From Pseudomonadota bacterium (lineage in GTDB: Bacteria; Pseudomonadota; Gammaproteobacteria; Burkholderiales; Rhodocyclaceae): DNA of 64,000 bases. Of this stretch, positions 30,209 to 40,192 are shown one piece after another. Both the position numbers and the translations under genes were made by a program. The stretch's first letter is position 1. Every line of letters starts with the position of its first letter. The notes beneath the pieces were generated by a model. That model was not told the DNA's origin and did not search any database. It saw nothing but the letters and a program-made list of their open reading frames with translations. The stretch spans positions 29,994 through 93,993 of the forward strand of contig JAFEDJ010000023.1 of the NCBI GenBank assembly GCA_018241685.1. The letters run 5' to 3'.

Positions 30209-30502
30209 TCAGGCTGCGATCCGGTCCATGAAACGGGCCAGCTGGATATCCAGTTCGGTCAGCCCACCGGCATCATGGGTGCTCAGCACAACCTCCACCC
30301 GGTTATAGACATTGCGCCATTCCGGATGGTGATCGAGTTTTTCCGCCATCAGCGCGACCCGCGCCATCCAGCCGAAGGCCGCATTGAAATCGGGAAACCG
30401 GAACTGCTTGCGGATCGCATCGCGATCGGGCTCCAGCTGCCATCCCGCCAGATCTGCCAACGCCGCCTGGCGCTGCGCCTCGTCCAGCTTCTGCGCTCTC
30501 AT
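30209..30502 (-). CDS. 4a-hydroxytetrahydrobiopterin dehydratase (PCD/DCoH-like)
   Basis: 97 residues from the ATG at 30502, chosen because AAGGAGGAG lies just upstream; the in-frame ATG at 30523 would put that site inside the coding region. The signature EKLDHHPEW, with two adjacent histidines, and [17 protein letters not shown] give the pterin-4a-carbinolamine dehydratase fold. It recycles the pterin cofactor after aromatic-amino-acid hydroxylation; no phenylalanine hydroxylase is in the window. Only 17 bases separate it from the upstream DUF748 gene. Confidence 0.92.
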   Translation of the reverse strand: MRAQKLDEAQRQAALADLAGWQLEPDRDAIRKQFRFPDFNAAFGWMARVALMAEKLDHHPEWRNVYNRVEVVLSTHDAGGLTELDIQLARFMDRIAA

Positions 30503-30519
30503 CGGAATCTCCTCCTTCA

Positions 30520-33500
30520 TCAACGCAGGGAAAAATCCACCCGGCTGGCCTTCGCCTTGGCCTTGCCGTCGTCGCCCTCACGCGGCGCCAGCAGGAAGAC
30601 CCGGTCGGCCGGCACCTGCCCTTTCTCGAGCAGCCAGTTCTTGGCCGCCTGGGCGCGCTGCTGGGCGAGCAGGCGCAGGTCCTCGTCGCTGACGGTGGTG
30701 TTGGCGAGAATCAGCTTCTCCATCTCCGCCACCGGCAGGTCCTTGGCGAGGCCGATCAGGTTGCGGGGCTTCGGGAACTTCTCGTCCTTGTAGACGCGGG
30801 TCAGCAGCGCCGGATACTCGGCGGCGGCGTCGATATGCACGCGGCCATCCTCGCCGAGCGACTCGCCCTTCTTCGCCATGTCCTTGATCTTCAGCGCCTC
30901 AACCTTGCCGAGCATGACCGCATGCTTCAGGCCCTCCCGGTCGGTCTGTGGATCGACGCGGCCAGCGATGTCGAGCTTGAGGCCGGTCTTCTCGGTCATC
31001 GCCTTGGCGATGGCCTTCAGCTTGGGCTCGGCGCTGTCGGGCAGGCGCGCGAAGCCGGGGTCGAATTCCAGCCAGGCCAGTTCCTCGCTGTTGCCGCCGA
31101 ACATCGAACCGAGCAAGGCGAACGGCGAGGTGATCGCCTTGCCGATCAGATTGACGAGAACCTTCCAGATGATGCCGCCGATGCTGAACTGCGGATCGTC
31201 CAGCGAACCGCCGATCGGCAGGTCCAGATCGATCTCGCCGCGGCTGTTCTTCAGCAGCGACACCGCCAGCAGCACCGGCAGCTTGAGGGCATCCGGGCTG
31301 TCCACCTTGTCGCCGAAGGTCAGCTGGTCGAGGAAGACCTGGTTGCTGGCGGTCAGCTTGCGGTCCTCGATCTTGTAATTGACGGTGGCCGACAGCTTGC
31401 CCTTCTCGATGCCATAGCCGACATACTTGCCTGCGTAGGTGGACACGCCGGACAGCTCGAAATCCTTCACCGAGGCCTTGATGTCCAGCGCCTTGTCCTG
31501 GCGGAAGGGATTGAGCTTGCCTACGACCTCCACCGGCGCCGCGTTGTCCACCTTGCCGCGCAACTCCAGCTCGGCGATCGTGCCCGGGTCGGACGACAGG
31601 CCGACCAGGCGCCCGCCCATGCCGGTCAGGTTGGCGTCGTAGTTGGGCCGGATGAAGCGGTCGCTGTAGGCGATGTTGCCGCCCTGCAGCGTGATCCGCT
31701 TGATCGACACGGGCGGCAACGGCTCGGCCGGCGCAGCGGCCGGAAGCTGCGCCGTCGCCACGCCGGGCGCGGACAGCTTGCCACCGTTGGCCTTCTTCAC
31801 CGCGTCCTGTTCGTCCTTCTGCTCCTGCGCCCGCTGGGCGGTGATCTCGCGGATGTTGAGGCCGCCCTGGGCGTCGAGGATCAGGCGGGTGTAGAAGTCG
31901 CTCAGCGCGATGTCGTCGATGCCTACCGCCAGTGGTGCCAGACGGATGTCCACGCCGCCGAAGTACAAGGACTTCCAGCGCAGGAAGTCGGCGGCGTTGA
32001 GCTTGTCCACCGACGCAAAGTCGCCCACCGTCAGATTGCCCTTGAAGCCGCCCTTCATGCCGCCAGCCGCCGGCAGTTCGAAGGCCAGCTTGCCGCGGGA
32101 GGTCACATTGCCGCGGGTGATCGCGATCTTCACCTTCTCGGTCACGTAAGGCTGCAGCATGGCCAGGTCGACCGCCTTCAGGTCCAGATCCAGGCTGCCG
32201 GCCAGCGGCGCAAGGCCGACCGTGCCGGCCACGCCGATCTTGCCGCGCTTGTTGATCGCTGCCCGCAGATCCACCCTGGCCTTGCTGCCCTTGGCGGTGG
32301 ACAAGCCATCCACCTTGATGGCCAGCGGCTCTGCGTTGAAGACGATGGACGGCGAAAGAGTCTGGTCCTCCAGGCGCACACCCCAGTCGTCGAGGGCAAC
32401 GTGCTTGACGCTCACCTGCCAGTCGGGACCGGCCGGCGCCTTCTTGGCGGGCACTGCAGCATGCTTGCGCGCCGACGCGGCCGACGTCTTGGCGGCCGGT
32501 GCATCGCTGGCGGCGGCGAACTGCTCGGCATTGAAGTGGCCATCCTTGCCGCGCACAACGGCCAGACGCGTCGCCTTGCCGAGCACTTCTCCAACCATCA
32601 CGCGGCGCGTGGCCGTATCGACCTCGGTGTCGCGCAGTTCGAGCAGGCCGACACGGGCCAGCGGCGTCTTGTCGCCCTTCAGGCGCACGCCCAGGTCCTT
32701 CAGCGCGACGCTCTCCGCCTTCAGCTGGACCTTCGGCGCACCGGACTCCTGTGCAAAATCATAAGCCAGGCGTGCATCCACCTTGCCGGACGCCACCTCG
32801 CCCTGTTTCAGGAAAGGCGCGTAATACGGCCGCGGCCCGACCAGGTCGAGTCCACTCAGCTCCAGCGTGCCGGAGGCCTTGAGGGTCGCCACGTCCACGC
32901 TGCCCTTGTGCTCGACATGCTCACCCGCGTCGGTGGCAAAACCGGCCTCCAGCTCCGCCGGCGTACCACCGGCCAGGCTGAACTTACGCAGGGAAACGTG
33001 CAGGTCCTGCAGCGTCTTGCGGAAAGGGCCGGCGGGCAGATCGTCGCTGAAGGCGACGCGTCCGCCAGTGAGCTTGAGCTCGTTCAGCGTCAGCGCGAAG
33101 GGCTTGTCCTCGGCGGCTTTCGGCGGCTCGGTCGGCGTTGGCGCTTTGGGTGCCGGGGCGACGACCGGTTTTGGCAACAGCGCGAGTAGGCTGATCGCCC
33201 CGTCGCGCTGGCGCGCCACCGTCACGTCAGGCCCTTCGATGGAGACCGTGCCGATGGCCACCTCCCTTGCCAGCGGCGCCAGCTTGTCGATGCCAACCTT
33301 CACGGCCGCCAGCTTGATCGCCGGTCGGCCGTCGGCATGCTGCACCTCGACGCCGTCCAGCCCGACCGAGCCTTTGACGCTCACGCTGGGCGGCTGGCCC
33401 ACCGGCTGCGCGAAGCTCAGCTCCAGGTCGGACGACAGCCTGGCACTCGGTAGGCGAAAGGTCTTCTCTACCGGCAGGTAATCCACGTAGCGGGTCAGGT

Positions 33501-34188
33501 CGAAGCCATCGAACTTGATGCCGACCACCGACTCGCGGCTGAGGGAAAACGGCTTGGACTTGCCCTTCACGACAAAGGGCGCCCCATTCACCTTCAGCGC
33601 CAGCAGCGGCTCGACGAAGGTCTCCACCTGGGACGGCAGGTTGGACACAAAGGGCACGCCCAGGTTGAGATCAGACACCACCTGCTTCTGCTTGAGTGGA
33701 CGGTCGTCGAAATCGATACGCCCCTTCTCGACGCGGATGTTATGCACCGCGAAATGGGTCTTGGAACCGTCGTCGGGCTTGTTGAGGATCTCGTCGATGA
33801 CGTCCGACCAGTTGTAGCGCTGGCCTTCCAGGCGCACCACGCTGACCGTCGGTTCGACCAACGTCACCTCCTCCACCACCACGCCGCCACGCAGCAGGGA
33901 TTCCGCCTCCAGGTTCACGTACAGGGACGCAAAGCTCGCCGCGGGGCTCTTGCCGTCCGGCTCCAGCATGCGGAAGCCGCGCACCTCGGCAGACAGCGCG
34001 TAGGGGTTGATCGAGACTCCCTCTATCGTCACCGGACGATGCAGCAACTCGCCGAGCTGCTTCTCGGCCACCGATTTGACCAGCGGTGGGGCGATCCAGA
34101 ACCCCGCCACGCCCACCAGGGCCACCGCCGCCAGCCCCCGCAGCGCCCATTTCGCCGGACGTCCGGCGGCGCGCAGCTTATCGATCAT
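30520..34188 (-). CDS. Giant DUF748 / AsmA-like membrane protein
   Basis: 1222 residues. One N-terminal membrane helix ([20 protein letters not shown]) then more than 1100 residues of beta-rich repeats with the DUF748/AsmA pattern ([20 protein letters not shown], later MRLVDL-type [20 protein letters not shown] and [21 protein letters not shown]). The last 60 residues resemble an OmpA-like tail ([17 protein letters not shown], then VFLLAPRE). It likely forms a periplasm-spanning lipid-transport bridge of the AsmA/YhdP class, which is inference. Lysine/alanine-rich inserts occur near 560-600. Its start is divergent to the flavoprotein gene. Confidence 0.82.
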   Translation of the reverse strand: MIDKLRAAGRPAKWALRGLAAVALVGVAGFWIAPPLVKSVAEKQLGELLHRPVTIEGVSINPYALSAEVRGFRMLEPDGKSPAASFASLYVNLEAESLLRGGVVVEEVTLVEPTVSVVRLEGQRYNWSDVIDEILNKPDDGSKTHFAVHNIRVEKGRIDFDDRPLKQKQVVSDLNLGVPFVSNLPSQVETFVEPLLALKVNGAPFVVKGKSKPFSLSRESVVGIKFDGFDLTRYVDYLPVEKTFRLPSARLSSDLELSFAQPVGQPPSVSVKGSVGLDGVEVQHADGRPAIKLAAVKVGIDKLAPLAREVAIGTVSIEGPDVTVARQRDGAISLLALLPKPVVAPAPKAPTPTEPPKAAEDKPFALTLNELKLTGGRVAFSDDLPAGPFRKTLQDLHVSLRKFSLAGGTPAELEAGFATDAGEHVEHKGSVDVATLKASGTLELSGLDLVGPRPYYAPFLKQGEVASGKVDARLAYDFAQESGAPKVQLKAESVALKDLGVRLKGDKTPLARVGLLELRDTEVDTATRRVMVGEVLGKATRLAVVRGKDGHFNAEQFAAASDAPAAKTSAASARKHAAVPAKKAPAGPDWQVSVKHVALDDWGVRLEDQTLSPSIVFNAEPLAIKVDGLSTAKGSKARVDLRAAINKRGKIGVAGTVGLAPLAGSLDLDLKAVDLAMLQPYVTEKVKIAITRGNVTSRGKLAFELPAAGGMKGGFKGNLTVGDFASVDKLNAADFLRWKSLYFGGVDIRLAPLAVGIDDIALSDFYTRLILDAQGGLNIREITAQRAQEQKDEQDAVKKANGGKLSAPGVATAQLPAAAPAEPLPPVSIKRITLQGGNIAYSDRFIRPNYDANLTGMGGRLVGLSSDPGTIAELELRGKVDNAAPVEVVGKLNPFRQDKALDIKASVKDFELSGVSTYAGKYVGYGIEKGKLSATVNYKIEDRKLTASNQVFLDQLTFGDKVDSPDALKLPVLLAVSLLKNSRGEIDLDLPIGGSLDDPQFSIGGIIWKVLVNLIGKAITSPFALLGSMFGGNSEELAWLEFDPGFARLPDSAEPKLKAIAKAMTEKTGLKLDIAGRVDPQTDREGLKHAVMLGKVEALKIKDMAKKGESLGEDGRVHIDAAAEYPALLTRVYKDEKFPKPRNLIGLAKDLPVAEMEKLILANTTVSDEDLRLLAQQRAQAAKNWLLEKGQVPADRVFLLAPREGDDGKAKAKASRVDFSLR

Positions 34189-34299
34189 GTTCTTGTCCCT
34201 TGTTCTCCGCGCGGATGGCGCAGGCGAGCTTTTCGTTCAATATCCATCAAGCCTAGCAGCGTAAGCCATTCAGGCAAATGACGATGTAAGCAGTGTTTG

Positions 34300-34317
34300 C
34301 CCTGGCGCAAGCCAGGG
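34300..34317. other. Small hairpin in the divergent region
   Basis: Perfect 7-bp stem CCCTGGC / GCCAGGG closed by a GCAA tetraloop, 46 bases upstream of the flavoprotein start. It could be a leader hairpin or a protein site; no T-run makes termination unlikely. Confidence 0.3.
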
Positions 34318-34363
34318 TCTATCCTCCCCGCCCTTTCCGGCCTTACCTTCGCTCGCCAAGTCC

Positions 34364-35599
34364 ATGAATCCGCACACCAAACCACCTGCAGCCGGCTCTC
34401 ACTTCGACGTCATCGTGATCGGAGCCGGCGCGGCGGGCATGATGTGCGCAGCCCAGGCCGGGCAGCGCGGCCGCCGCGTGCTGATCCTCGACCACGCCAG
34501 CAAGCTCGCGGAGAAGATCCGCATCTCCGGCGGCGGCCGCTGCAACTTCACCAACCTGACGGTCGGCCTCGCCAACTACCTGTCGCGCAACCCGCAATTC
34601 TGCCGCTCGGCGCTGGCCCGCTTCACGCCCGCCGACTTCCTCGACCTGATGGCCCGCTACGGCATCCCCTGGCACGAGCGGGAACACGGCCAGCTGTTCT
34701 GCGACGACTCGGCCCAGGACATCATCGACATGCTGCGCACGGAATGTGAAAACGGCGACGTGCGCTGGGCGATGCCGTACACGCTCAACGGCGTGACGGC
34801 CGGCAGCACGCCCGAGGCGCGCTTCCTGCTCGACACCAGCCACGGCCACTTCGGCTGCGAAAACCTGGTGATCGCCACCGGAGGCCTGTCGATCCCGAAA
34901 ATCGGCGCCTCGCCGCTGGGCTACCGGATCGCTGAGCAGTTCGGCCTCGCCATCGTGCCGCCCAAGCCGGCGCTGGTACCGCTGACGCTGCCGCCGGAAG
35001 AACTGGCCATCTACAAGGAACTAGCCGGCATGGCCTTCGACGCCGTCGCCGAGTGCGGCGCCGGACACTTCCGCGAGAACCTGTTGTTCACCCACCGCGG
35101 CCTCTCCGGCCCGGTGATCCTGCAGGTATCGTCCTACTGGCAGGCGCGGGACTACGGCGATAGCGACGGCGGCCGGCAGGTCGTCGTCAACCTGTTCCCG
35201 GCAGAAGACGTCCGCGCCTGGCTCGGCGAACGGGCGCGCAGCAAGACCCTGCTCTCCAACCTGCTCGCCGACCGCCTGCCCAAGCGCTTCGCCCACGCCT
35301 GGTGCGAGCAGCGCGGCTGGAACCGCCCGGCCAACCAGTTCAACCCGAAGGAGCTGGACGCCATCGCCGCCGCGCTGGCCGGCTGGACGATCACGCCCAA
35401 CGGCACCCTCGGCTACGCCAAGGCGGAAGTCACACTGGGCGGCGTAGACACGCGGGAACTGTCGTCGAAGACCATGGAAGCGCGCAAAGTGCCTGGCCTG
35501 TACTTCGTCGGCGAAGTCATGGACGTCACCGGCCACCTGGGCGGTTACAACTTCCAGTGGGCCTGGGCCTCGGGCTACGCAGCCGGCCAGGCGGTCTGA
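34364..35599 (+). CDS. YhiN/HI0933-family NAD(P)/FAD-dependent oxidoreductase
   Basis: 411 residues. FAD-binding Rossmann motif VIGAGAAGMMCAAQAG near residue 17, then SGGGRCNFTN, the diagnostic HI0933 stretch, near 55. C-terminal FAD contact is GLYFVGEVMDVTGHLGGYNFQWAWASG. The family is conserved in bacteria but its substrate is unknown. It ends next to a bidirectional terminator shared with ppa. Confidence 0.9.
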   Translation: MNPHTKPPAAGSHFDVIVIGAGAAGMMCAAQAGQRGRRVLILDHASKLAEKIRISGGGRCNFTNLTVGLANYLSRNPQFCRSALARFTPADFLDLMARYGIPWHEREHGQLFCDDSAQDIIDMLRTECENGDVRWAMPYTLNGVTAGSTPEARFLLDTSHGHFGCENLVIATGGLSIPKIGASPLGYRIAEQFGLAIVPPKPALVPLTLPPEELAIYKELAGMAFDAVAECGAGHFRENLLFTHRGLSGPVILQVSSYWQARDYGDSDGGRQVVVNLFPAEDVRAWLGERARSKTLLSNLLADRLPKRFAHAWCEQRGWNRPANQFNPKELDAIAAALAGWTITPNGTLGYAKAEVTLGGVDTRELSSKTMEARKVPGLYFVGEVMDVTGHLGGYNFQWAWASGYAAGQAV

Positions 35600-35625
35600 C
35601 GGGCATCACGACAAACGAAAGCCCC

Positions 35626-35657
35626 AAAAACAAAGGCCCGCATGACGCGGGCCTTTG
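35626..35657. terminator. Bidirectional terminator between flavoprotein gene and ppa
   Basis: Perfect 11-bp stem CAAAGGCCCGC / GCGGGCCTTTG with a 5-base loop; TTTTT follows on the minus strand (35626-35630), so it serves mainly ppa. Confidence 0.9.
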
Positions 35658-35678
35658 TCCATCACAGCAGGCAGGCGC

Positions 35679-36206
35679 TTACTTGGCGGCAGCAGCCAGA
35701 CCGTCGAGGATTTCCTTCTTGGCGTCTTCGACGGAGCCCCAGCCGGTCACCTTGACCCACTTGCCCGGCTCCAGATCCTTGTAGTGCTCGAAGAAATGCA
35801 CGGTCTGCTTCATCAGCAGCTCGGGCAGGTCGTCGATGGTCTGGACCTTGTCGTACAGCGGGGTCAGCTTGGACACCGGCACGGCGACGACCTTGGCATC
35901 CACGCCGCCTTCATCTTCCATCTTCAGCACGCCGACGGGACGGGCACGGATGACCACGCCCGGCTGCAGCGGGAAGGGGGTCACGACCAGCACGTCCACC
36001 GGGTCGCCGTCGCCAGCAACGGTGTGCGGCACGTAGCCGTAGTTGATCGGATAGCGCATGGAGGTGCCCATGAAGCGGTCAACGAAGACGGCGCCGCTGT
36101 CCTTGTCCACTTCGAACTTGATCGGATCGCCCTGAGCGGAGATCTCGATGATCACGTTGATGTCGTTCGGAACATCCTTGCCAGCCTTGACCTGATCGAA
36201 ACCCAT
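35679..36206 (-). CDS. ppa: Inorganic pyrophosphatase (family I)
   Basis: 175 residues, normal for bacterial family I enzymes. The metal-binding signature DGDPVDVLV is at about 65-73, with [11 protein letters not shown] and YPINYGYVP before it and [18 protein letters not shown] near the end. It hydrolyses diphosphate and pulls biosynthetic reactions forward in the cytoplasm. GGGAGG precedes the ATG, a sigma-70 promoter lies at 36245-36275 and a strong terminator follows, so it is a single-gene unit. Confidence 0.97.
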   Translation of the reverse strand: MGFDQVKAGKDVPNDINVIIEISAQGDPIKFEVDKDSGAVFVDRFMGTSMRYPINYGYVPHTVAGDGDPVDVLVVTPFPLQPGVVIRARPVGVLKMEDEGGVDAKVVAVPVSKLTPLYDKVQTIDDLPELLMKQTVHFFEHYKDLEPGKWVKVTGWGSVEDAKKEILDGLAAAAK

Positions 36207-36244
36207 ATCACTACCTCCCGTTATTAGATATAAGACAGCTCGGC

Positions 36245-36275
36245 ATTATAAGTGAGCCTTGTGACGCTGGGACAA
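36245..36275 (-). promoter_or_regulatory. Probable promoter of ppa
   Basis: Perfect TATAAT on the minus strand (36245-36250) with a weak TTGTCC (36270-36275) 19 bases upstream. The -10 box is convincing, the -35 less so. Confidence 0.55.
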
Positions 36276-36295
36276 ACCCTTATGACAGAAAGCAC

Positions 36296-36502
36296 TCAAT
36301 CCGAGTCGAAGCCGGCATCCTCGATCACCGTGCGCAGCGCGTTGGCCGACACCTTGGCCGGGTCGTAGCTGACACGCGCCTCGCCCTGCTCCAGGGAAAC
36401 CTCCACGCTGGCCACGCCCGGCGTCGCGGACAGCGCGCCGGTCACGTTCTTCACACAGCCCTGGCAGCTCATGCCGCCGACCTTGATCACCATGTCTTCC
36501 AT
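36296..36502 (-). CDS. CopZ-like heavy-metal-binding protein
   Basis: 68 residues with one HMA domain: GGMSCQGCVKNV supplies the two-cysteine copper site (MxCxxC), and AGFDSD ends the fold. It is a cytosolic Cu(I) chaperone that hands copper to the P-type ATPase encoded 11 bases upstream on the same strand. Confidence 0.93.
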   Translation of the reverse strand: MEDMVIKVGGMSCQGCVKNVTGALSATPGVASVEVSLEQGEARVSYDPAKVSANALRTVIEDAGFDSD

Positions 36503-36513
36503 CGTTTTTCCTT

Positions 36514-38907
36514 TCAGTCGGTTTTTCCCGGGCGCCAGCGCCGCAGCAACAGGGAGTTGCTGACCACCGACACCGAACTCATGGCCATCGCCGCACCGGC
36601 GATCACCGGATTGAGCAGGCCCAGCGCCGCGGCAGGAATGCCCAGCACGTTGTAGATGAAGGCAAAGAACAGGTTCTGGCGGATCTTCCCGAGCGTCGTC
36701 CGCGACAGGGAGATCGCGTCGGCCACGCTGTTCAGGTCGTTGCGCACCAGAGTCAGGTCGGCGGCCTCGATGGCCACGTCGGAGCCGGCGCCAATCGCGA
36801 AGGACACGTCCGCCGCCGCCAGCGCCGGCGCATCGTTGATGCCATCACCGACCATCGCCACGCGGCCACCACTACGCAGGGCCTCCACCGCCGCAGCCTT
36901 TTCGCCCGGCAGCACCTGGGCCTTGTATTCCGAAATACCGGCTTCCGCCGCGATGCGCGCCGCCACCGCCGGATGATCGCCGGTCAGCATCACGACCCGC
37001 ACGCCGAGCGCCTGCAGGCGCGCCACCGCAGCCTTGGAACCGGCACGCAGCGGATCGGCGAGACCCAGCGCGCCCCACGGCCGCCCATCGACGGCCACAC
37101 ACACCGGCGTCAAGGCCGCATCGAGCAGGGGCTGCAGCACCTTGGCCGGCAGCTCTGCCCCCTGCCCGGCCAGGAAGTCCGGCGAGCCGATCCATACTTC
37201 GCGCCCATCGACACGACCGCTGACACCTTTGCCGCCGCTCGTCCGTACCGCATCGGCCAGGCTCCACTGCAGGCCGGCTGCCTGCGCCGCATCGACGATG
37301 GCTTTCGCCAGCGGATGGTGGCTAGCCTGCTCGACCGCCGCCGCGACAGCCAGCAAGTCGTTCGCCGCCACGCCTTCCAGCGGGCGAACATCCAGCACTG
37401 CCGGGCGTCCCTCGGTCAGCGTTCCGGTCTTGTCCACCGCCAGCACGGCAATCTTCTCGGCCAGCTCCAGCGCCTCGGCGTTGCGCACCAGGATGCCGGC
37501 ACGGGCGCCCTGCCCGGTCCCGACCATCACCGCGGTCGGCGTCGCCAGGCCCAGCGCGCAGGGGCAGGCAATCACCAGCACCGCCACCGCATTGACGAGG
37601 GCCGGCGCCAGCTCGCCGCCCAGCCACCACCACGCCACAAAGGTCAGCGTGGCGATCGCCACCACCGTCGGCACAAAGATCGCGGCGATGCGGTCGGCCA
37701 ACTTCTGCACCGCCGGCTTGCCGCCCTGGGCCTGCTCGACGAGACGCACGATACCGGCGAGCAGCGTCTCGGTGCCGACGCCGGTGGCCCGACAGCGCAG
37801 CACGCCATCGCCATTGACCGTCGCCGCGAAGACCTTGTCGCCGGCCTTCTTGGGCACCGGCACACTCTCGCCGGTCAGCATCGCCTCATCGGCAGACGAC
37901 TCGCCGCTCAGCACCTCACCATCCACCGGCACCGAATCGCCGGCACGCAGCACGAAGACCATGCCCGCCATGACGCGCTCAACCGGAACCTCCTGCAGCG
38001 CGCCATCCTGCTCGACCCAGGCGGTAGGCGGCTGCAGGCGCAGCAGCGCCTCGATGGCCGCCGACGTGCGCGCCCGTGCCCGCGCTTCCAGCAGCTTGCC
38101 GAGCAGCACCAGCGTGATGATGCTGGCCGAGGCCTCGAAATAAACATGCAGATCATGGCGGTCGAACATCACCACCACCAGGCTGAAGAAGTACGCGACG
38201 CTGGTACCCAGCGCCACCAGCACGTCCATGTTGGCGCCGCCGCCGCGCAGGGATGACCACGCGCCCTTGTAGAAACGTCGCCCGATCCAGAACTGCACCG
38301 GCGTCGCCAGCAAGCCCTGCAGCCACTCCGCGTGGTGGGCCGAGGCGTCCAGCCCACCGGAGAACATGCCGATCATCTGGACCAGGAAAGGCGCGCTAAG
38401 CAGCGCCGAGATCCAGAACAGCCGCAGCTCGGCGCGGAACTCGGCCTCCTTGCGCTGCTTGTCGGCCTCGCGGTCGCGGGCGATAACGGGGGTCGCAGTG
38501 AAGCCGGCCTTGTGGATCGCCGCGATGATGGCTCCCGGCTCGGAGAGCCCCGGCACATAGCGGACGCGCGCGGTTTCTGCGGCGAAATTGACGCTGCCCT
38601 CCACGCCGGGCAGGCGATTGACGACCTTCTCGATACGCGCCGCGCAGGCGGCACAGCTCATGCCGGACAGGCTCAACTGCAGCGTCTGCGGCGCCACATC
38701 GAAACCGGCCTTGCGGATCGCCGCCAAAATGTCCGGAGCACCGGCTCCATCGGGCCCGGCGGCCAACCGCGCCTTGCCAGTGCCGAAATTGACCTCGGCG
38801 CTGATACCGGGCAATCGGTTGAGTACCTTTTCGAGCCGCGTCGCGCAGGCCGCGCAGCTCATTCCGGAGACCGGCAGGTCATAACGCATACCGGACTCGT
38901 TCCCCAT
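36514..38907 (-). CDS. Copper-translocating P-type ATPase (CopA-like)
   Basis: 797 residues from MGNESGMRYD, GGGAGG upstream. Two N-terminal HMA domains (cysteines 18/21 in SGMSCAAC and 85/88 in SGMSCAAC), eight membrane helices with the CPC metal site IACPCALGLATP, phosphatase motif TGES, phosphorylated DKTGTLTEGRP, and MVGDGINDAPALAAADV. It pumps Cu(I) out of the cytoplasm, either for detoxification or, in FixI/CcoI variants, to supply cytochrome oxidase. The company of usp, safE, hemN and fnr resembles ccoNOPQ/ccoGHIS neighbourhoods, so a CcoI-like role is possible; the oxidase genes themselves are not here. Confidence 0.93.
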   Translation of the reverse strand: MGNESGMRYDLPVSGMSCAACATRLEKVLNRLPGISAEVNFGTGKARLAAGPDGAGAPDILAAIRKAGFDVAPQTLQLSLSGMSCAACAARIEKVVNRLPGVEGSVNFAAETARVRYVPGLSEPGAIIAAIHKAGFTATPVIARDREADKQRKEAEFRAELRLFWISALLSAPFLVQMIGMFSGGLDASAHHAEWLQGLLATPVQFWIGRRFYKGAWSSLRGGGANMDVLVALGTSVAYFFSLVVVMFDRHDLHVYFEASASIITLVLLGKLLEARARARTSAAIEALLRLQPPTAWVEQDGALQEVPVERVMAGMVFVLRAGDSVPVDGEVLSGESSADEAMLTGESVPVPKKAGDKVFAATVNGDGVLRCRATGVGTETLLAGIVRLVEQAQGGKPAVQKLADRIAAIFVPTVVAIATLTFVAWWWLGGELAPALVNAVAVLVIACPCALGLATPTAVMVGTGQGARAGILVRNAEALELAEKIAVLAVDKTGTLTEGRPAVLDVRPLEGVAANDLLAVAAAVEQASHHPLAKAIVDAAQAAGLQWSLADAVRTSGGKGVSGRVDGREVWIGSPDFLAGQGAELPAKVLQPLLDAALTPVCVAVDGRPWGALGLADPLRAGSKAAVARLQALGVRVVMLTGDHPAVAARIAAEAGISEYKAQVLPGEKAAAVEALRSGGRVAMVGDGINDAPALAAADVSFAIGAGSDVAIEAADLTLVRNDLNSVADAISLSRTTLGKIRQNLFFAFIYNVLGIPAAALGLLNPVIAGAAMAMSSVSVVSNSLLLRRWRPGKTD

Positions 38908-38919
38908 GGCCTGCCTCCC

Positions 38920-39345
38920 TCAGCCCACCAGCAGCACGGGCAGCGTGGCCCGCTGCAGCACCCGCGTCGCCACCGAGCCGACGAACAGATCCGCCACCAC
39001 GCCTCGGCCGTGCCGACCGAGGCACAGGTAATCGCACTCCAGCACGGTCGCCTGATGGAGCACCACATCTGCCGGCTGACCCACGAGGATATGCGGCGTC
39101 ACCGGCAACCCCGCCGCCTTCAGGCGGGCCATCGGCGCCTTGAGCACGCCCTCGCCTTCGTCGCGGTAATAGGCATCCAGGGCTTCGCGGGCCACATGGC
39201 GGGTCGCAAATTCGATGGGAATCGGCGGATGCACGTACAGCACATGCACATCCGGCACGCTCTTCAGTTGGTCCGCCAGCGCGATCACCTGATCGACGAC
39301 GCGCTGGGCAACCGGAGAATCATCTACGGCCAGCAGGATTTTCAT
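38920..39345 (-). CDS. Universal stress protein (UspA family)
   Basis: 141 residues of one Usp domain: MKILLAVDDSP at the start and the ATP-binding signature GRHGRGVVADLFVGSVATRVL (G-2x-G-9x-GS) near the end. Proteins of this class accumulate under starvation and low oxygen. Adjacent genes for copper, haem and FNR suggest it belongs to the same anaerobic response. Twelve bases separate it from copA. Confidence 0.92.
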   Translation of the reverse strand: MKILLAVDDSPVAQRVVDQVIALADQLKSVPDVHVLYVHPPIPIEFATRHVAREALDAYYRDEGEGVLKAPMARLKAAGLPVTPHILVGQPADVVLHQATVLECDYLCLGRHGRGVVADLFVGSVATRVLQRATLPVLLVG

Positions 39346-39372
39346 GATTCGCTCCGCCTTCCAGAAAAAGAC

Positions 39373-40080
39373 TCAGAAATGGCAGACCACGCCATTCCAC
39401 AGATTGCTGCCGAGGGTAGGCGTCGTCACCAGCCCATACACGCCGAAGGCCAGCACCACCAATCCAGACCCCGTGCGCACCGCCCGGTTCCGCACCACAT
39501 CGCGCAGCCGCTTGAGCAGCATGCCAGCGAGCAACAGGTTGGGCAGCGTGCCAAGGCCGAAAGCCAGCATCAACCCCGCACCGCGCTCCGCCGAGCCGGT
39601 CACCAGCGCCGTCGCCAGCACGCTATAGACCAGGCCACAGGGCAAAAAACCCCACAGCAGGCCAAGGGGAAGGGCCTGGCTCACGCTGCGCGCCGGCAGG
39701 AAGCGCCGGGTCAGCGGCTGGATGCGCGCCCACAGCTTGTGGCCGAGTTGCTCGACACCAGACAAGGCCCGCGTGAAACCGGTCAGGTAGAGCCCAAGCG
39801 CCACCAGCATCAGGTTGGCGGCCACGTACAGAACCAGCTGGATCGGCAGGATGTTGTTGAACAGCAGCCCGACCGTACCGATCGCCCCCATCGCCGCACC
39901 GGCCAGCGTATAGCTGCTGATCCGCCCGACGTTGTAGGCCAGGTGCAGGGGCCAGTCACTGCGCCGCTGGCCGGGCAACTGCACGGTCAGCGCGCTGACG
40001 ATGCCGCCGCACATGCCGACACAGTGGGTGCCGCCGAGCAAGCCGATGAGGAAGACTGCGAAATAGCCGGTTTCGGGCAT
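39373..40080 (-). CDS. SafE/DsbD-like membrane protein (copper or redox related)
   Basis: 235 residues with six or so helices. Conserved Cys-containing motifs GGTHCVGMCGG near residue 17 and GFLPCGLVYS near 143 are those of the sulfite exporter TauE/SafE (DsbD transmembrane) family found beside cbb3-oxidase assembly genes. The likely role is copper delivery or thiol redox transfer across the inner membrane; it is not known which. It is the first gene of the leftward group running to copZ. Confidence 0.85.
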   Translation of the reverse strand: MPETGYFAVFLIGLLGGTHCVGMCGGIVSALTVQLPGQRRSDWPLHLAYNVGRISSYTLAGAAMGAIGTVGLLFNNILPIQLVLYVAANLMLVALGLYLTGFTRALSGVEQLGHKLWARIQPLTRRFLPARSVSQALPLGLLWGFLPCGLVYSVLATALVTGSAERGAGLMLAFGLGTLPNLLLAGMLLKRLRDVVRNRAVRTGSGLVVLAFGVYGLVTTPTLGSNLWNGVVCHF

Positions 40081-40101
40081 GGAGATTCAACCTGGACAAA
40101 C

Positions 40102-40129
40102 AAAAACGCCCCGTGGGCAACACGGGGCG
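40102..40129 (-). terminator. Terminator of hemN
   Basis: Perfect 9-bp stem CGCCCCGTG / CACGGGGCG with a 5-base loop, followed by TTTTTGTTTG on the minus strand. It lies 64 bases beyond the hemN stop and separates hemN from safE. Confidence 0.88.
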
Positions 40130-40192
40130 CGTTCCAACACTTGGCCCGGCATTCTAGCCCGCCCACCTCGGAGCGGCCAGCCGGCCGGAAGT

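Noticed and set aside
30835..33189. 784-codon plus-strand frame opposite the DUF748 gene
   Set aside because: Shadow frame with repetitive His/Arg/Gln composition and no ribosome site; the minus-strand protein has clear family patterns.
34153..34168. 16-bp perfect palindrome CGCCGGACGTCCGGCG
   Set aside because: It lies within the coding region of the DUF748 protein near its start and is explained by GC-rich codons; no sign of regulation.
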